NCBI RefSeq assembly: GCF_003731765.1
Contig: NZ_MOAL01000004.1
Span: forward strand, 930,001-994,000
Length of the DNA: 64,000 nucleotides
Source: Pseudomonas chlororaphis
Lineage (GTDB): Bacteria; Pseudomonadota; Gammaproteobacteria; Pseudomonadales; Pseudomonadaceae
Reading direction: 5' to 3'
Part shown: positions 8,591-16,727 of the stretch, one piece after another
Numbering within the stretch: position 1 is the stretch's first letter
Layout: each line of letters opens with the position of its first letter
Translations under genes and position numbers: made by a program
Notes under the pieces: generated by a model
What the model was told of the DNA's origin: nothing
The model's database searches: none
What the model saw: the letters and a program-made list of their open reading frames with translations, nothing else

Positions 8591-9073
8591 TCAGGTCTGC
8601 ACCTGCCAGAACATGGTCTGGACCAGGATGTGCGGATGGCTTTCCAGGGGCTCCCACTCATCGATGAAGGAGAAGCCCTGCTTCAGATAGAAGTGCGCGG
8701 CTCTTGTATTGTCGGGAGAGACGTCCAGAAAAACCCGATCATGGCCTTTCTCGATCGCCCGGCGTTTCACTGCATCGACCAGCCGACTCGCTACGCCTGA
8801 GCCACGTGCCGAGGGCACGATCCACATCCCGATCAAGTTGTAGCGATGGGTGCCACTGACTGCGGCGCCGATCATGCCCACGGGTGTGTGGTCCTTGAAG
8901 GCCAGCCAGAATTCCGTTCGGGTTGACGAGGCTCGTTCTTTCCACTGTTCGTCACTGTAGTTCGCGGCGGTTGAGTAACTCACGCCAAAGGCTGTCGGTG
9001 TGTCCAAAAGCGCGGCGAGGCGCACGCGCTTTAAATGCATCCAGTCCGTGGTTTGCGTCAGTCGAATGTCCAT
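8591..9073 (-). CDS. GNAT family N-acetyltransferase
   Basis: This is a 160-residue GNAT-fold protein. The acetyl-CoA binding region reads IVPSARGSGVASRLVDAV, followed by a FLDV strand and NTRAAHFYLKQGF, the usual GNAT C-terminal motif. The frame extends to 9250, but AGGAAGG just upstream of the ATG at 9073 and the family-like start MDIRLTQTTD decide the start. The acceptor (amino acid, drug, protein N-terminus) cannot be predicted. It lies 41 bp downstream of the leftward P-loop gene and may share its transcript. Confidence 0.85.
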   Translation of the reverse strand: MDIRLTQTTDWMHLKRVRLAALLDTPTAFGVSYSTAANYSDEQWKERASSTRTEFWLAFKDHTPVGMIGAAVSGTHRYNLIGMWIVPSARGSGVASRLVDAVKRRAIEKGHDRVFLDVSPDNTRAAHFYLKQGFSFIDEWEPLESHPHILVQTMFWQVQT

Positions 9074-9114
9074 GACCTTCCTTAAAATCGGCGAAACGCC
9101 AGAATAGCCCAGGC

Positions 9115-9636
9115 TCAAGCTCGGGCGGGCAAACCCTCCAGAAACTCGGAAACCTCGCGAGTGCTGCGCAGTTGGATCACCGGGATCTGCGGGGCGATGG
9201 CCTGGCGCACGGCCTCGATGCCGGGGCGGTTTACCCGGTCGAAATGCCACACGAAGCTGAGAAATTTCAAGAACGCCTTATTCAATTTCTCGGTACAGCC
9301 CGCAGGCAGATCCGCCCGTGGTCGATTCAGCGCGCTGCGGAGCATGACTCGGCGCAAGCAAGTGGCTCGGTGGGTGTCGAGCCAGATGACCAGGTCGGCA
9401 CGGGGCAGTCGCAGGTCAAAGGTGCGGCGGGAATAGTTGCCTTCACTGATCCAGGTGTCCCCGGAGACGGCTTGCTCGACGCGTGTGCGGAACACCTGGT
9501 TATCCGCTTCCACCCAGTCGGGCTCCCAGAACAGTGTATCCAGGTGGACCACCGGCAGATTCAGGCGGCGGCCGAGTTCACGGGCCAGGGTCGATTTGCC
9601 ACTTCCCGCGTTGCCCAGAATAACGATGCGCTGCAT
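9115..9636 (-). CDS. P-loop nucleoside-kinase-like ATPase (DNA topology modulation FlaR family)
   Basis: This 173-residue protein begins MQRIVILGNAGSGKST, a Walker A motif at residues 8-16, followed by the LARELGRRLNLPVVHLDTLFWEPDW region typical of small adenylate-kinase-like proteins annotated as FlaR or topology modulation proteins. An Arg-rich lid (RRVMLRSALNRPRADLPAG) lies in the middle. AGGGA upstream supports the ATG at 9636 over the much longer open frame. The true biological substrate of the family is poorly defined. It is followed by the GNAT gene on the same strand. Confidence 0.8.
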   Translation of the reverse strand: MQRIVILGNAGSGKSTLARELGRRLNLPVVHLDTLFWEPDWVEADNQVFRTRVEQAVSGDTWISEGNYSRRTFDLRLPRADLVIWLDTHRATCLRRVMLRSALNRPRADLPAGCTEKLNKAFLKFLSFVWHFDRVNRPGIEAVRQAIAPQIPVIQLRSTREVSEFLEGLPARA

Positions 9637-9846
9637 CAGCAAATCCCTGCTGTAAAAAACACGCCAGTCTATCAAGAGCGCAGGTATCTGGCCTCGGTGA
9701 CGTGGCCCGTCATAGGTTTTCAGAGGGGCGGTCAGGGTTTGAGCCTGGCCCTTGTCGCATAAATTTGAAATGTACGGCGATGCTCGACAGAATCGCGCCC
9801 CAATCCGGCCAAAGGTGCCGGGTGTTCGTGGTGAAAGGGGCGGCAG

Positions 9847-10542
9847 TTGAACCAACAGACATTGTCCATGCGCCTGGAGCGTGTGGCGGCGCACGTGCCA
9901 GCGGGTGCGCGCCTGGCCGATATCGGCTCGGACCACGCCTACCTGCCGGTGGCGTTGATGCGCCGTGGCGTCATTGTGGCGGCGGTGGCCGGCGAGGTGG
10001 CCTTGACCCCGTTCTACTCGGCGGAGCGTACCGTGCGTGAGAACGGTCTGGAGCAGCGCATCGCTGTGCGCCAGGCCAACGGCCTGGCGGCCATCGAGGC
10101 CGAAGACAGGATCACTGCGATCAGCCTCTGCGGCATGGGCGGCGAAACCATTCGCGACATCCTCGACAGCGGCAAAACGTACCTGAGCGGGCAGGAGCGG
10201 CTGATCCTGCAGCCCAATGGCGGCGAGCAGCCTCTGCGCCAATGGCTGATGGACAACGGCTATCGCATCCTCGCGGAAGAAGTGCTGCGGGAAAACCGCT
10301 TCGACTACGAAATCATCGTTGCCGAACGCTCCGGGCCGGTGACCTACAGCGCCGAGGAACTGTACTTTGGCCCACAGCAGATGCAGGCACGCAGCCCGGC
10401 GTTCCTGCTGAAGTGGCAACGCTTGCTGCGCCTGAAGCAGCAGACCCTAAGCAACTTCGCCAAGGCGCGGCAGGCCGTACCCGAGGCGACGGTGCAAGAA
10501 ACTGTCCGGCAGGTTCGGTGGATCAGCGAGTTGCTGTCCTAG
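9847..10542 (+). CDS. trmK: tRNA (adenine(22)-N1)-methyltransferase TrmK
   Basis: This is a 231-residue protein of the TrmK/COG2384 family, with the SAM-binding motif ADIGSDHAYLPVAL near residues 24-37 and the SLCGMGGETIRDIL segment characteristic of TrmK. It methylates A22 of tRNAs with S-adenosylmethionine. The start is uncertain: TTG at 9847 follows GAAAGGGG at good spacing and gives the family-like MNQQTLSMRLERVA; ATG at 9868 would remove seven residues. It is monocistronic and converges on the next leftward gene. Confidence 0.88.
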   Translation: MNQQTLSMRLERVAAHVPAGARLADIGSDHAYLPVALMRRGVIVAAVAGEVALTPFYSAERTVRENGLEQRIAVRQANGLAAIEAEDRITAISLCGMGGETIRDILDSGKTYLSGQERLILQPNGGEQPLRQWLMDNGYRILAEEVLRENRFDYEIIVAERSGPVTYSAEELYFGPQQMQARSPAFLLKWQRLLRLKQQTLSNFAKARQAVPEATVQETVRQVRWISELLS

Positions 10543-10598
10543 CGCCGCTCTCTGACTGTCGAATTCGCAGCAAAGCGTTTTCGCGCAGTCAGAGGCGC
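10542..10598. terminator. Large inverted repeat between convergent genes
   Basis: CTCTGACTG (10550-10558) and CAGTCAGAG (10586-10594) are perfect 9-base arms, extended by GCGCC (10542-10546) and GGCGC (10594-10598) on the outside. It lies between the convergent stops of trmK and the leftward hypothetical gene, so a bidirectional terminator is the simplest reading. It lacks a T run. Confidence 0.5.
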
Positions 10599-10612
10599 AC
10601 GCGCAGGGCTAC

Positions 10613-11032
10613 TTATGCATGGGCATCGACGCCGATCTGCGCTTGCAGCCAGTCCTGATAGACCGCTGTGCTGTCGGTCGACAGGCCGCCATTTTTGGCG
10701 GTGATGGTCTTGCCGTCCAGGCGTCCGATTTCGACCAGGTACTGCAGGCCCTGGAGCACATGGCTGGCAGCGTCCTTGCTCAGTGACGACACGTCGGGAA
10801 GCTCGACGGTGTTGTTTTTGTCGTCGATGGTCGCCCAGGTGGGATTGGCTCTATAGGTGGCGATCATCGTTGCGTTGGAGCGTTCCGACTCAAGAAAGGT
10901 AGCGTCTAGTTTGGCCTGGAGTTCCGGTGTCGCGTTGGCGACCTGAATCCTCATGGACTTCAGGGTGCCATTCTCCAAGGATCTGATGAGCGCGTTATAG
11001 CCCGGCATTTTGGATGAGGTGCTTCCTATCAT
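10613..11032 (-). CDS. Hypothetical protein
   Basis: This is a 139-residue soluble protein with no family I recognise. AAGGAG sits 6 bases before the ATG at 11032, so the start is well supported, and the longer frame to 11173 is rejected. The sequence is polar with short predicted helices (ELQAKLDATFLESERSNATM, AASHVLQGLQYLVEIGRLDG) and no signal peptide or membrane segment. It is single, between trmK and a LysR gene. Confidence 0.75.
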   Translation of the reverse strand: MIGSTSSKMPGYNALIRSLENGTLKSMRIQVANATPELQAKLDATFLESERSNATMIATYRANPTWATIDDKNNTVELPDVSSLSKDAASHVLQGLQYLVEIGRLDGKTITAKNGGLSTDSTAVYQDWLQAQIGVDAHA

Positions 11033-11230
11033 GTTGCGACTCCTTGGTGGTTTGCCGGGAAACAGAGCAAAACTCAGGCCAGTGGCTGCAAACCTTGCCC
11101 TGCTAGGCTTTGACGCTGGCGACAGGGGCAGGGCGGTGGCACAGGCTTGCCGAGGCTGGCAAGCCGTTGCCACCGCTGGCCCGGCGCCGTGGTAACGTCG
11201 CGCTCTCTGTCTGCCTTGCTGTGTTTCTCA

Positions 11231-12076
11231 ATGAAAATGCCCGACATCGACGCTATCCAGGCCTTCGTCCTGGTCGCCGAACTCAAGAGCTTCACCCGCG
11301 CCGCCGACGCCCTGGGCGGAACCCAGGCGGCCATCAGCCTGAAGATCAAGCGATTGGAGGAAGGCCTGGGCCGCAAGCTATTGGAGCGCACGCCTCGACG
11401 GGTGATTTTGTCTGCCCAGGGCCAGGTGTTCCTGGCCAGCGCCCGGCGCCTGCTGGACAACTACCAGGAAGCAATCAACTGCTTCGGCCAACAGAAACGC
11501 ACCTTGCGGGTGGGCGTCAGCCATCACATCGTCGGTGCCGACCTGAGCCAATGGCTGCGGCGCCTGGCCAACACTGACCCGGATGTGGTGGTTGCCTTCA
11601 GCCTTGGCACTTCCCGAGACATGCTCGACGGCTACGAACAGGGCCGGCTCGACGTGGCCCTGATCCTGCGCCATGACAATCGCCGCCAGGACGGCGAGGT
11701 GATCGGCACTGAACGCTTTGACTGGATGGCGGCCGAGGATTTCCGACTGTCACCCGGCGCACCGTTGCCCCTGGCTATTCAGCCCGATCCCTGTGGCATG
11801 CGCAGCATGGTGATGAGCGCCCTGGACGCCGAGGACCGGCTGTGGGAAGAGGCCTTTGTCGGCAGCGGCATCCTCGCCATTGGCGCCGCGGTGGTGGCTG
11901 GCATTGGCATCGGCGCCATGGTCGGCCGCATGGCACCTGAAGGCTGTGTGAGTGTGCAGCAACGCTTCGATCTGCCGCTGCTGCCCAGTCGCGACGTGGT
12001 GCTGTACAGCGGCCAGCGCGACGCCCAGGCCCAGGCGTTGATCCGGGCCTTGAGCGACGGTATTGCAGGTTCCTGA
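11231..12076 (+). CDS. LysR-family transcriptional regulator
   Basis: This 281-residue protein has an N-terminal winged helix (about 1-60, FTRAADALGGTQAAISLKIKRLE) and a LysR substrate-binding domain. The C-terminal half contains an unusually hydrophobic glycine/alanine stretch (GSGILAIGAAVVAGIGIGAMVG, about 220-241). This stretch forms part of the effector domain in most relatives, so I read it as a fold segment, not a membrane anchor. Its target is not obvious: no gene is divergent at close range. Its stop (12074-12076) abuts the stop of the convergent 41-codon gene exactly. Confidence 0.87.
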   Translation: MKMPDIDAIQAFVLVAELKSFTRAADALGGTQAAISLKIKRLEEGLGRKLLERTPRRVILSAQGQVFLASARRLLDNYQEAINCFGQQKRTLRVGVSHHIVGADLSQWLRRLANTDPDVVVAFSLGTSRDMLDGYEQGRLDVALILRHDNRRQDGEVIGTERFDWMAAEDFRLSPGAPLPLAIQPDPCGMRSMVMSALDAEDRLWEEAFVGSGILAIGAAVVAGIGIGAMVGRMAPEGCVSVQQRFDLPLLPSRDVVLYSGQRDAQAQALIRALSDGIAGS

Positions 12077-12202
12077 TCAGTGCAGCAGGTGCCCGATCCA
12101 ACTGCCCAGCAGGGTCAGGCTGACGATCAGCAGGCTGGCGACGCCGAAGGCGGCGAGCTGGATCAGCAAGGCGGTAAGCGGTGGTATCCGGAGCGGTTCC
12201 AT
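12077..12202 (-). CDS. Small single-span membrane protein (41 aa)
   Basis: ATG at 12202 is preceded by AAGGAAG at about 8 bases, a good ribosome site. The 41-residue product has a short polar N-terminus (MEPLRIPPLT) and one long hydrophobic segment at about 11-36, ending WIGHLLH. It is convergent with the LysR gene with no bases between the stops. No family is known to me. The ribosome site, composition and clean hydrophobic profile support a real gene. Confidence 0.6.
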   Translation of the reverse strand: MEPLRIPPLTALLIQLAAFGVASLLIVSLTLLGSWIGHLLH

Positions 12203-12405
12203 GGGGGCTTCCTTTGGCAGTGATGGCCGCCAAAGTATGGGCAGGGCCCGGGGCATGAAACAGGCGCTGCGGGCTATTTCAGTGATAAGCACAACGGCGG
12301 GTTAGTGCGGCCATTGCCAGGCTAAATGGATGGGCACACGGCCCCTTGGCCACCCTGAAGTTCCGTTATCCTGTGCTCCGATCAATCAGCTTCGAGGGGC
12401 AGGAA

Positions 12406-12693
12406 ATGGACCGCGTGCCAGTGGTAGACATCGATCTGAGTAGCGTGACCACCGCGGGTGAACTCCATGGCCGTTTGCGCGACGCCCTGGGTTTTCCCGA
12501 TTGGTACGGCTGTAATTGGGACGCGTTCTGGGACGCGATCACCGGGCTGGTGGACTTGCCTGAGCAGTTGCGGATTACCGGTTGGCCGGTGTTGTCCCAG
12601 CGCCTGCCGGAGGATGCTCGGCTGATGAAGAAATGCCTGGCTGAAATGAACACCCAATACCCGGAGATGGCCACACAGGTGCTGTTCGACTGA
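12406..12693 (+). CDS. Barstar-family (ribonuclease inhibitor-like) protein
   Basis: This is a 95-residue protein with the barstar-fold pattern: an N-terminal strand VPVVDIDLSSV, helix ELHGRLRDALGFPDWYGCNWDAFWDAI, and a C-terminal LMKKCLAEM helix. The FPDWYGCNWDAFWDA stretch is the family hallmark that contacts the RNase active site in Bacillus barstar. GAGGGGCAGGAA immediately upstream supports the ATG at 12406. No barnase-type RNase is encoded nearby, so it is either an orphan inhibitor or has another role. It may be co-transcribed with ecsC (102 bp apart). Confidence 0.85.
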   Translation: MDRVPVVDIDLSSVTTAGELHGRLRDALGFPDWYGCNWDAFWDAITGLVDLPEQLRITGWPVLSQRLPEDARLMKKCLAEMNTQYPEMATQVLFD

Positions 12694-12795
12694 GCTGGGC
12701 TCGACAGGTGCCCTAGGAACGCCGGGGGGCCAGTAAGGTCCATGTTGTGGCGCTTGGATTCAAGGGCCTACAGAGCGCCAACCATGGAGAAGCCG

Positions 12796-13662
12796 ATGAA
12801 CATCAAAGACAGCCCGGAGGACTACCAGGACCTCAAGCGTGCGGTGCGGTTGCTGGAAGCTCCGTCCCTGGCGGCGCGCCTTTCCGGCTTGCTCGGTTCG
12901 CCCATTGAAAGCGCGGTGAAGGCCTTGCCGGCGGTGGTGGCTAAAAAGATCAATGGTGCGGTGGTGGCCGCGCTGCACAGCTCCGCCGACGCCGCCTTGT
13001 GGAGCCTGGCCAACAGCCCAAAGAAACAAGCCTCGCCCCTCTTGCACAAACTCTATGCCGCCACGTCGGGAGCGGTGGGTGGTGCGTTCGGCTTTACCGC
13101 GCTGTTTGTCGAGCTGCCGGTGTCCACCACCATCATGATGCGCTCGGTGGCGGACGTGGCCCGCAGCGAAGGCTTTGATCTGGACGACCTGGCCACCAAG
13201 CAGGCCTGCATCGAAGTGTTTGCCATGGGCGGCAACAGCAGCGCGGATGACGCGACCGAGACCGGTTATTACATCACCCGCAGCTTTACCACCCAGGCCA
13301 TGCAGCAACTGTCCAAGGAGCTGGCGGCCATCGCCGCCAAGCAGGGCGCCGGCGCTGTCAGCCGCTTATCGCCGGGGCAGGTGGGCACCTGGCTGGCGGT
13401 GCTGATCGAGAAAGTCGCGACGCGTTATGGCGTGACCATTTCCAGCAAATTCGCGGCCCAGGCGGTGCCTGTGATCGGCGCCTTTACCGGTGCCACCATC
13501 AATGCGCTGTTCACCGATTTCTATCAGGACATGGCCCGTGGGCACTTCACCGTGAAGCGCCTGGAGGAACAGTACGGCTATGAACAGATCAAGAGCGAGT
13601 ACGCCGAGATCATCGGCAAGCCACTGAGTACACAAGGGCCGGGCAGCCATCCACATGAGTGA
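12796..13662 (+). CDS. EcsC family protein
   Basis: This 288-residue protein matches the EcsC family: LLGSPIESAVKALP near the N-terminus, a glycine-rich hydrophobic segment (SGAVGGAFGFTALFVELPVSTTIMMRSVADVAR, about 90-122), an EVFAMGG motif, and VPVIGAFTGATINALFTDFYQ near the C-terminus. EcsC proteins are membrane-associated and of unknown biochemical function. The ATG at 12796 has GGAG six bases upstream; ATG at 12784 is an in-frame alternative. It overlaps the following GNAT gene by 8 bases, so the two are translationally coupled. Confidence 0.85.
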   Translation: MNIKDSPEDYQDLKRAVRLLEAPSLAARLSGLLGSPIESAVKALPAVVAKKINGAVVAALHSSADAALWSLANSPKKQASPLLHKLYAATSGAVGGAFGFTALFVELPVSTTIMMRSVADVARSEGFDLDDLATKQACIEVFAMGGNSSADDATETGYYITRSFTTQAMQQLSKELAAIAAKQGAGAVSRLSPGQVGTWLAVLIEKVATRYGVTISSKFAAQAVPVIGAFTGATINALFTDFYQDMARGHFTVKRLEEQYGYEQIKSEYAEIIGKPLSTQGPGSHPHE

Positions 13663-14206
13663 TTTTCCGCTTCTCCAGACCCCGCGCCTGATTCTCAGGG
13701 AGCTGGGCCCGGCTGACCTTCCGGCGCTGTTCGCCATTCACAGCGACGCCCAGGCCATGCAGTGGTTCGGCACCGATCCCATGACCGAATACCGGCAGGC
13801 CGAGCAACTGCTGGCCCAATTCGCCAGTTGGCGGGCCTTGCCCAACCCGGGCGTTCGCTGGGGCATCGAGCGCCCGTCCGTACCGGGCCTGCTGGGCACC
13901 TGTGGCCTGTTCAAATGGAACCGCCCGTGGCGCAGTTGCGCCATCGGCTTCGAACTGGCGCGTGAGGCGCAAGGGCAGGGGCTGATGACGGAGGCGCTGG
14001 AGGCCATCCTCGGCTGGGGTTTTGCCCATATGGGCTTGAATCGGATCGAAGCCCAAGTGCATCCGCAGAACCTGGCGTCCCTCAAGTTGCTGGAGCGGGC
14101 GGGGTTTGTCCGCGAAGGGGGTTCACGTCAGGCGGGGTATTGGCTGGGGACCCACCATGATCTGGTGCAGTGCTCGTTGTTGAGGGCGCAGGCGTTCGTC
14201 GATTAG
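13655..14206 (+). CDS. RimJ/RimL-type GNAT acetyltransferase
   Basis: This 183-residue protein begins FPLLQTPRLILRELGPADLPAL, the RimJ/RimL start pattern, with the acetyl-CoA motif REAQGQGLMTEAL and RIEAQVHPQNLASLKLLERAGF. This group acetylates protein N-termini or small amines; the acceptor here is unknown. The ATG lies inside the last codons of ecsC (8-base overlap), indicating coupling. Confidence 0.87.
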   Translation: MSDFPLLQTPRLILRELGPADLPALFAIHSDAQAMQWFGTDPMTEYRQAEQLLAQFASWRALPNPGVRWGIERPSVPGLLGTCGLFKWNRPWRSCAIGFELAREAQGQGLMTEALEAILGWGFAHMGLNRIEAQVHPQNLASLKLLERAGFVREGGSRQAGYWLGTHHDLVQCSLLRAQAFVD

Positions 14207-14295
14207 TGAAAAGTCCAGCCTTTGAGGTTGGTTGTTCTTCAAGTGCAATTCAAATCATCAACGCCGCACACTGTGCCAAGCCAAGGTTTAACCCA

Positions 14296-15075
14296 ATGAA
14301 GCCTAACGCCGAACTCCGCTTATTCGCAGTGCCCCTCTGTGGCGGGCTGGTGTTGTGCGTGGCCAAGGGGCTGATCAATGGCTGGAACGCCACGGAGTTG
14401 TTTTCCGGGTTTCTCTTTGGTTTTGTCATCGCCACGGTCCTGGGCATTCCCTTGTTGCTGTGGGGGGACCGGCGTTTTGGCCGGTTCAAGGGCCGGCATC
14501 TGGTCAGTGGGCTGATTCAAGCCTGGGTGGCGAGCCTGATGGTACACGGCTCGTCGATGGGCCTGTGGCTGATGACGCTGTTGGGCGGGCTGGCGCTGGG
14601 GGCGTTGTACAGCCTGGTGGTCAGTGGGATAGAGCGTTTGGCCATCCGCCGTGAACCGGGCTTTCGGCAACGCTGGGCAACGATCCTGGCGGTTCCCGTG
14701 TCGGGTGGTTTGACCTTGGGTGGCGTCGCGGTGCTGCTTGACCCCGGCGGTTCGGAGAACCTGTCGCTGTTCTGCTTTTTCGCCCTGGTCGGCGCCTTGT
14801 TGAGCCTGTTAGTCAGTTGGCCGGTGCTGTGGTTGATGCAGCGTTTTTTCTCGACTCCGTGGCGTTACGTCATTGGCGGAGGTATCAGCGGCGTGCTGAT
14901 CTGGTTGTTGTTTGGTGCGCCGGGCGCGCCACAGGATGGCGTCGCATTGCGCGGCGAACTGGGCGTCTGGCAGCCCCTGTTGGATCACTTGATTCTGCCG
15001 TTCCTGCTCATAGGCTTGCTGGCTGGTGCGGTGTTTACCGCACTGGACTGGTTGTGCCAGCGCCGGAGCCCCTAA
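14296..15075 (+). CDS. Hypothetical multi-pass membrane protein
   Basis: This 259-residue protein has about seven or eight hydrophobic segments spread over its length, for example LFAVPLCGGLVLCVA, GFLFGFVIATVLGIPLLLW, LWLMTLLGGLALGALYSLVV, FCFFALVGALLSLLVSWPVLW and ILPFLLIGLLAGAVFTALDWL. There is no transporter signature I recognise. It stands alone behind the GNAT gene with a 89 bp gap. The start at 14296 is the first sensible ATG; the longer frame to 14170 overlaps the GNAT gene and is rejected. Confidence 0.72.
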   Translation: MKPNAELRLFAVPLCGGLVLCVAKGLINGWNATELFSGFLFGFVIATVLGIPLLLWGDRRFGRFKGRHLVSGLIQAWVASLMVHGSSMGLWLMTLLGGLALGALYSLVVSGIERLAIRREPGFRQRWATILAVPVSGGLTLGGVAVLLDPGGSENLSLFCFFALVGALLSLLVSWPVLWLMQRFFSTPWRYVIGGGISGVLIWLLFGAPGAPQDGVALRGELGVWQPLLDHLILPFLLIGLLAGAVFTALDWLCQRRSP

Positions 15076-15303
15076 AGCCCTGGAAGTCGCCTCTCCGATA
15101 AAGCTCAGCCCATCACGGGTGTTCGCTCCCACTAGGACCGGCTCTGCCTGGGGTGGGCCGACGAGCCCGTTGCGGGAGCCCACTGCCTGTAGCGATGGAA
15201 GAACCGCAGGCACTGGCAGTGCGGCATTTCTACGTTGGCTGATGCTCCTCCCGCCATGCTCTAATGCCGCGCCTTACCCCCTTTGAATGGACGTCACCCC
15301 CCC

Positions 15304-15750
15304 ATGGCTGAACCTCGTATTCGCGCCCTTGCGCTGTGCGTCTTCCACCACCAGGGCAAGATCCTGGTCAATCAATTCCAAGATGCGGATCAGCAACAGA
15401 TGCTGTTCCGGCCCCTGGGCGGCGGGATCGATTTTGGTGAGCACAGTGCCCAGGCCATCGTCCGGGAAGTGCAGGAGGAGTTGGGGCAGTCGATCAACAA
15501 CCTGCGGCTGATCGGCACCCTGGAAAGTCTGTTTGTGTACGACGGCAAACCGGGCCATGAAATCGTCCAGGTGTACGACGCCCGTTTCGAGGATTCGACG
15601 CTCTACCAGCGCTCCCAACTCGACGCCCAGGAAAGCGACGGCGCGCCCTTTGTGGCCCGTTGGCATGGCAGCGCAAGCTTCACTGCGCAGACGCCGTTGG
15701 TTCCCCAAGGGCTGGGCGAACTGCTGAAGAATGCCGGCTTGCTGGACTGA
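15304..15750 (+). CDS. Nudix hydrolase
   Basis: This 148-residue protein carries a Nudix box from G40 to Q62 (G-x5-E46-x7-R54-E55-V-x-E58-E59-x-G61), which hydrolyses a nucleoside diphosphate linked to another moiety using Mg2+. The final hydrophobic position is Gln instead of an aliphatic residue. The N-terminus RIRALALCVFHHQGKILV and the phosphate-loop region RPLGGGIDFGE match small pyrophosphatases related to MutT/NudG-like enzymes. Substrate unknown. A TTG at 15283 would add seven residues but has no better ribosome site. Confidence 0.85.
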   Translation: MAEPRIRALALCVFHHQGKILVNQFQDADQQQMLFRPLGGGIDFGEHSAQAIVREVQEELGQSINNLRLIGTLESLFVYDGKPGHEIVQVYDARFEDSTLYQRSQLDAQESDGAPFVARWHGSASFTAQTPLVPQGLGELLKNAGLLD

Positions 15751-15905
15751 GCGCCTCCTGTCGCGATTGGCCACAGCACGCCTGACTCCGGACTCGATCC
15801 ACGAAACACCCAGCAACGCATCCCGCGCTTGAACAGCCTCGGCCTCTGTCATTCGGCAGATGTGCGCGGTTAGCGGCTTCTCGATACTCAAGCCTCCCTG
15901 GCACA

Positions 15906-15929
15906 GCCCGCCGTGAGCACGGCTGGCGG
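15906..15929. terminator. Hairpin between the Nudix and ompW genes
   Basis: CCCGCC and GGCGGG pair across about 12 bases in the gap before the OmpW gene. It may terminate the Nudix transcript, although there is no T run. Confidence 0.3.
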
Positions 15930-15960
15930 GTTGGCCGTTGTTCGAGTTGTGGAGTGATGC

Positions 15961-16644
15961 ATGCGTAAGTTGACCCTTTTGAGTACCAGCCTATTGCTGT
16001 CGACCCTGGCCGTTTCCACGTCCCAGGCTTTCGAGGCCGGCGACATCATTGTTCGCGCCGGCGCGGTGACGGTGGACCCGCGAGAACGCAGCTCCAGCGT
16101 CAATGTCGATCGTGGTGCCCTGGCCGGCACCAGCCTGGGAGGCAAGGCGAGCCTGGGCAGCGATACCCAATTGGGCCTGAATTTCGCCTATATGCTGACC
16201 CAGAATCTGGCAGTTGAACTGCTGGCGGCGACCCCCTTTGAACACGACGTGAGCCTGAGTGGCATCGCCGATGGCAAGCTCGGCTCCCTCAAGCACCTGC
16301 CGCCGACCCTGAGCCTGCTGTATTACCCGATGCACAGTCGATCGGCGTTCCAGCCCTATGTGGGGGCGGGGATCAATTACACCTGGATCTACGATGAGAA
16401 GGTCGGCAGCCAGGCGGCAGCCGCAGGTTTCGACAATTTCCACGCCAGCAACTCCTGGGGCTGGGCGGCCCAGGTGGGCATGGACTACATGCTCTCCGAC
16501 CGGCTGATGCTCAACGCGCAGATGCGCTATATCGACATTGAAACCGATGCCTATGTGAGCAATGGCAACCTCGGGGTCCGCTCCAAGGTGAATGTGGACG
16601 TCGATCCGTTCGTCTACATGCTGGGGTTGGGGTACCGGTTCTAG
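15961..16644 (+). CDS. ompW: OmpW family outer-membrane protein
   Basis: This 227-residue protein has a signal peptide (about 1-23, ending SQAFE) and the OmpW pattern: AGDIIVRAGAVTVDP at the mature N-terminus, LGLNFAYMLTQNLAVELLAATPF, QPYVGAGINYT, and a terminal aromatic residue in LGLGYRF. OmpW forms an eight-strand barrel with a hydrophobic channel for small molecules. TGGAG eight bases before the ATG is a sound ribosome site. It is monocistronic and converges on the TonB receptor gene through a strong hairpin. Confidence 0.92.
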   Translation: MRKLTLLSTSLLLSTLAVSTSQAFEAGDIIVRAGAVTVDPRERSSSVNVDRGALAGTSLGGKASLGSDTQLGLNFAYMLTQNLAVELLAATPFEHDVSLSGIADGKLGSLKHLPPTLSLLYYPMHSRSAFQPYVGAGINYTWIYDEKVGSQAAAAGFDNFHASNSWGWAAQVGMDYMLSDRLMLNAQMRYIDIETDAYVSNGNLGVRSKVNVDVDPFVYMLGLGYRF

Positions 16645-16690
16645 GCGCCGGTACCCTGTGGTGTAACACCCCGTGCCCGGATTGATCCGC

Positions 16691-16720
16691 GCCATGCCGG
16701 GCCCTGTCGCCCGGCATGGC
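16691..16720. terminator. Strong bidirectional hairpin between ompW and the TonB receptor gene
   Basis: GCCATGCCGGG (16691-16701) and CCCGGCATGGC (16710-16720) form a perfect 11-bp stem with an 8-base loop between two convergent stop codons. It is a likely factor-independent or structure-assisted terminator for both directions, although T runs are lacking. Confidence 0.7.
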
Positions 16721-16727
16721 CAAGGTT

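Noticed and set aside
15076..15303. REP-like fragments (GGGAGCC-type) between the membrane protein and Nudix genes
   Set aside because: No clear inverted pair or repeated unit could be aligned; most likely ordinary GC-rich sequence.
15751..15891. Leftward frame beginning at TTG 15891 with protein-like start (SIEKPLTAHICRMTEAEAVQARDALL)
   Set aside because: The first 50 residues look real but the frame then runs antisense into the Nudix gene. It may be a remnant, but it is too weak to call.
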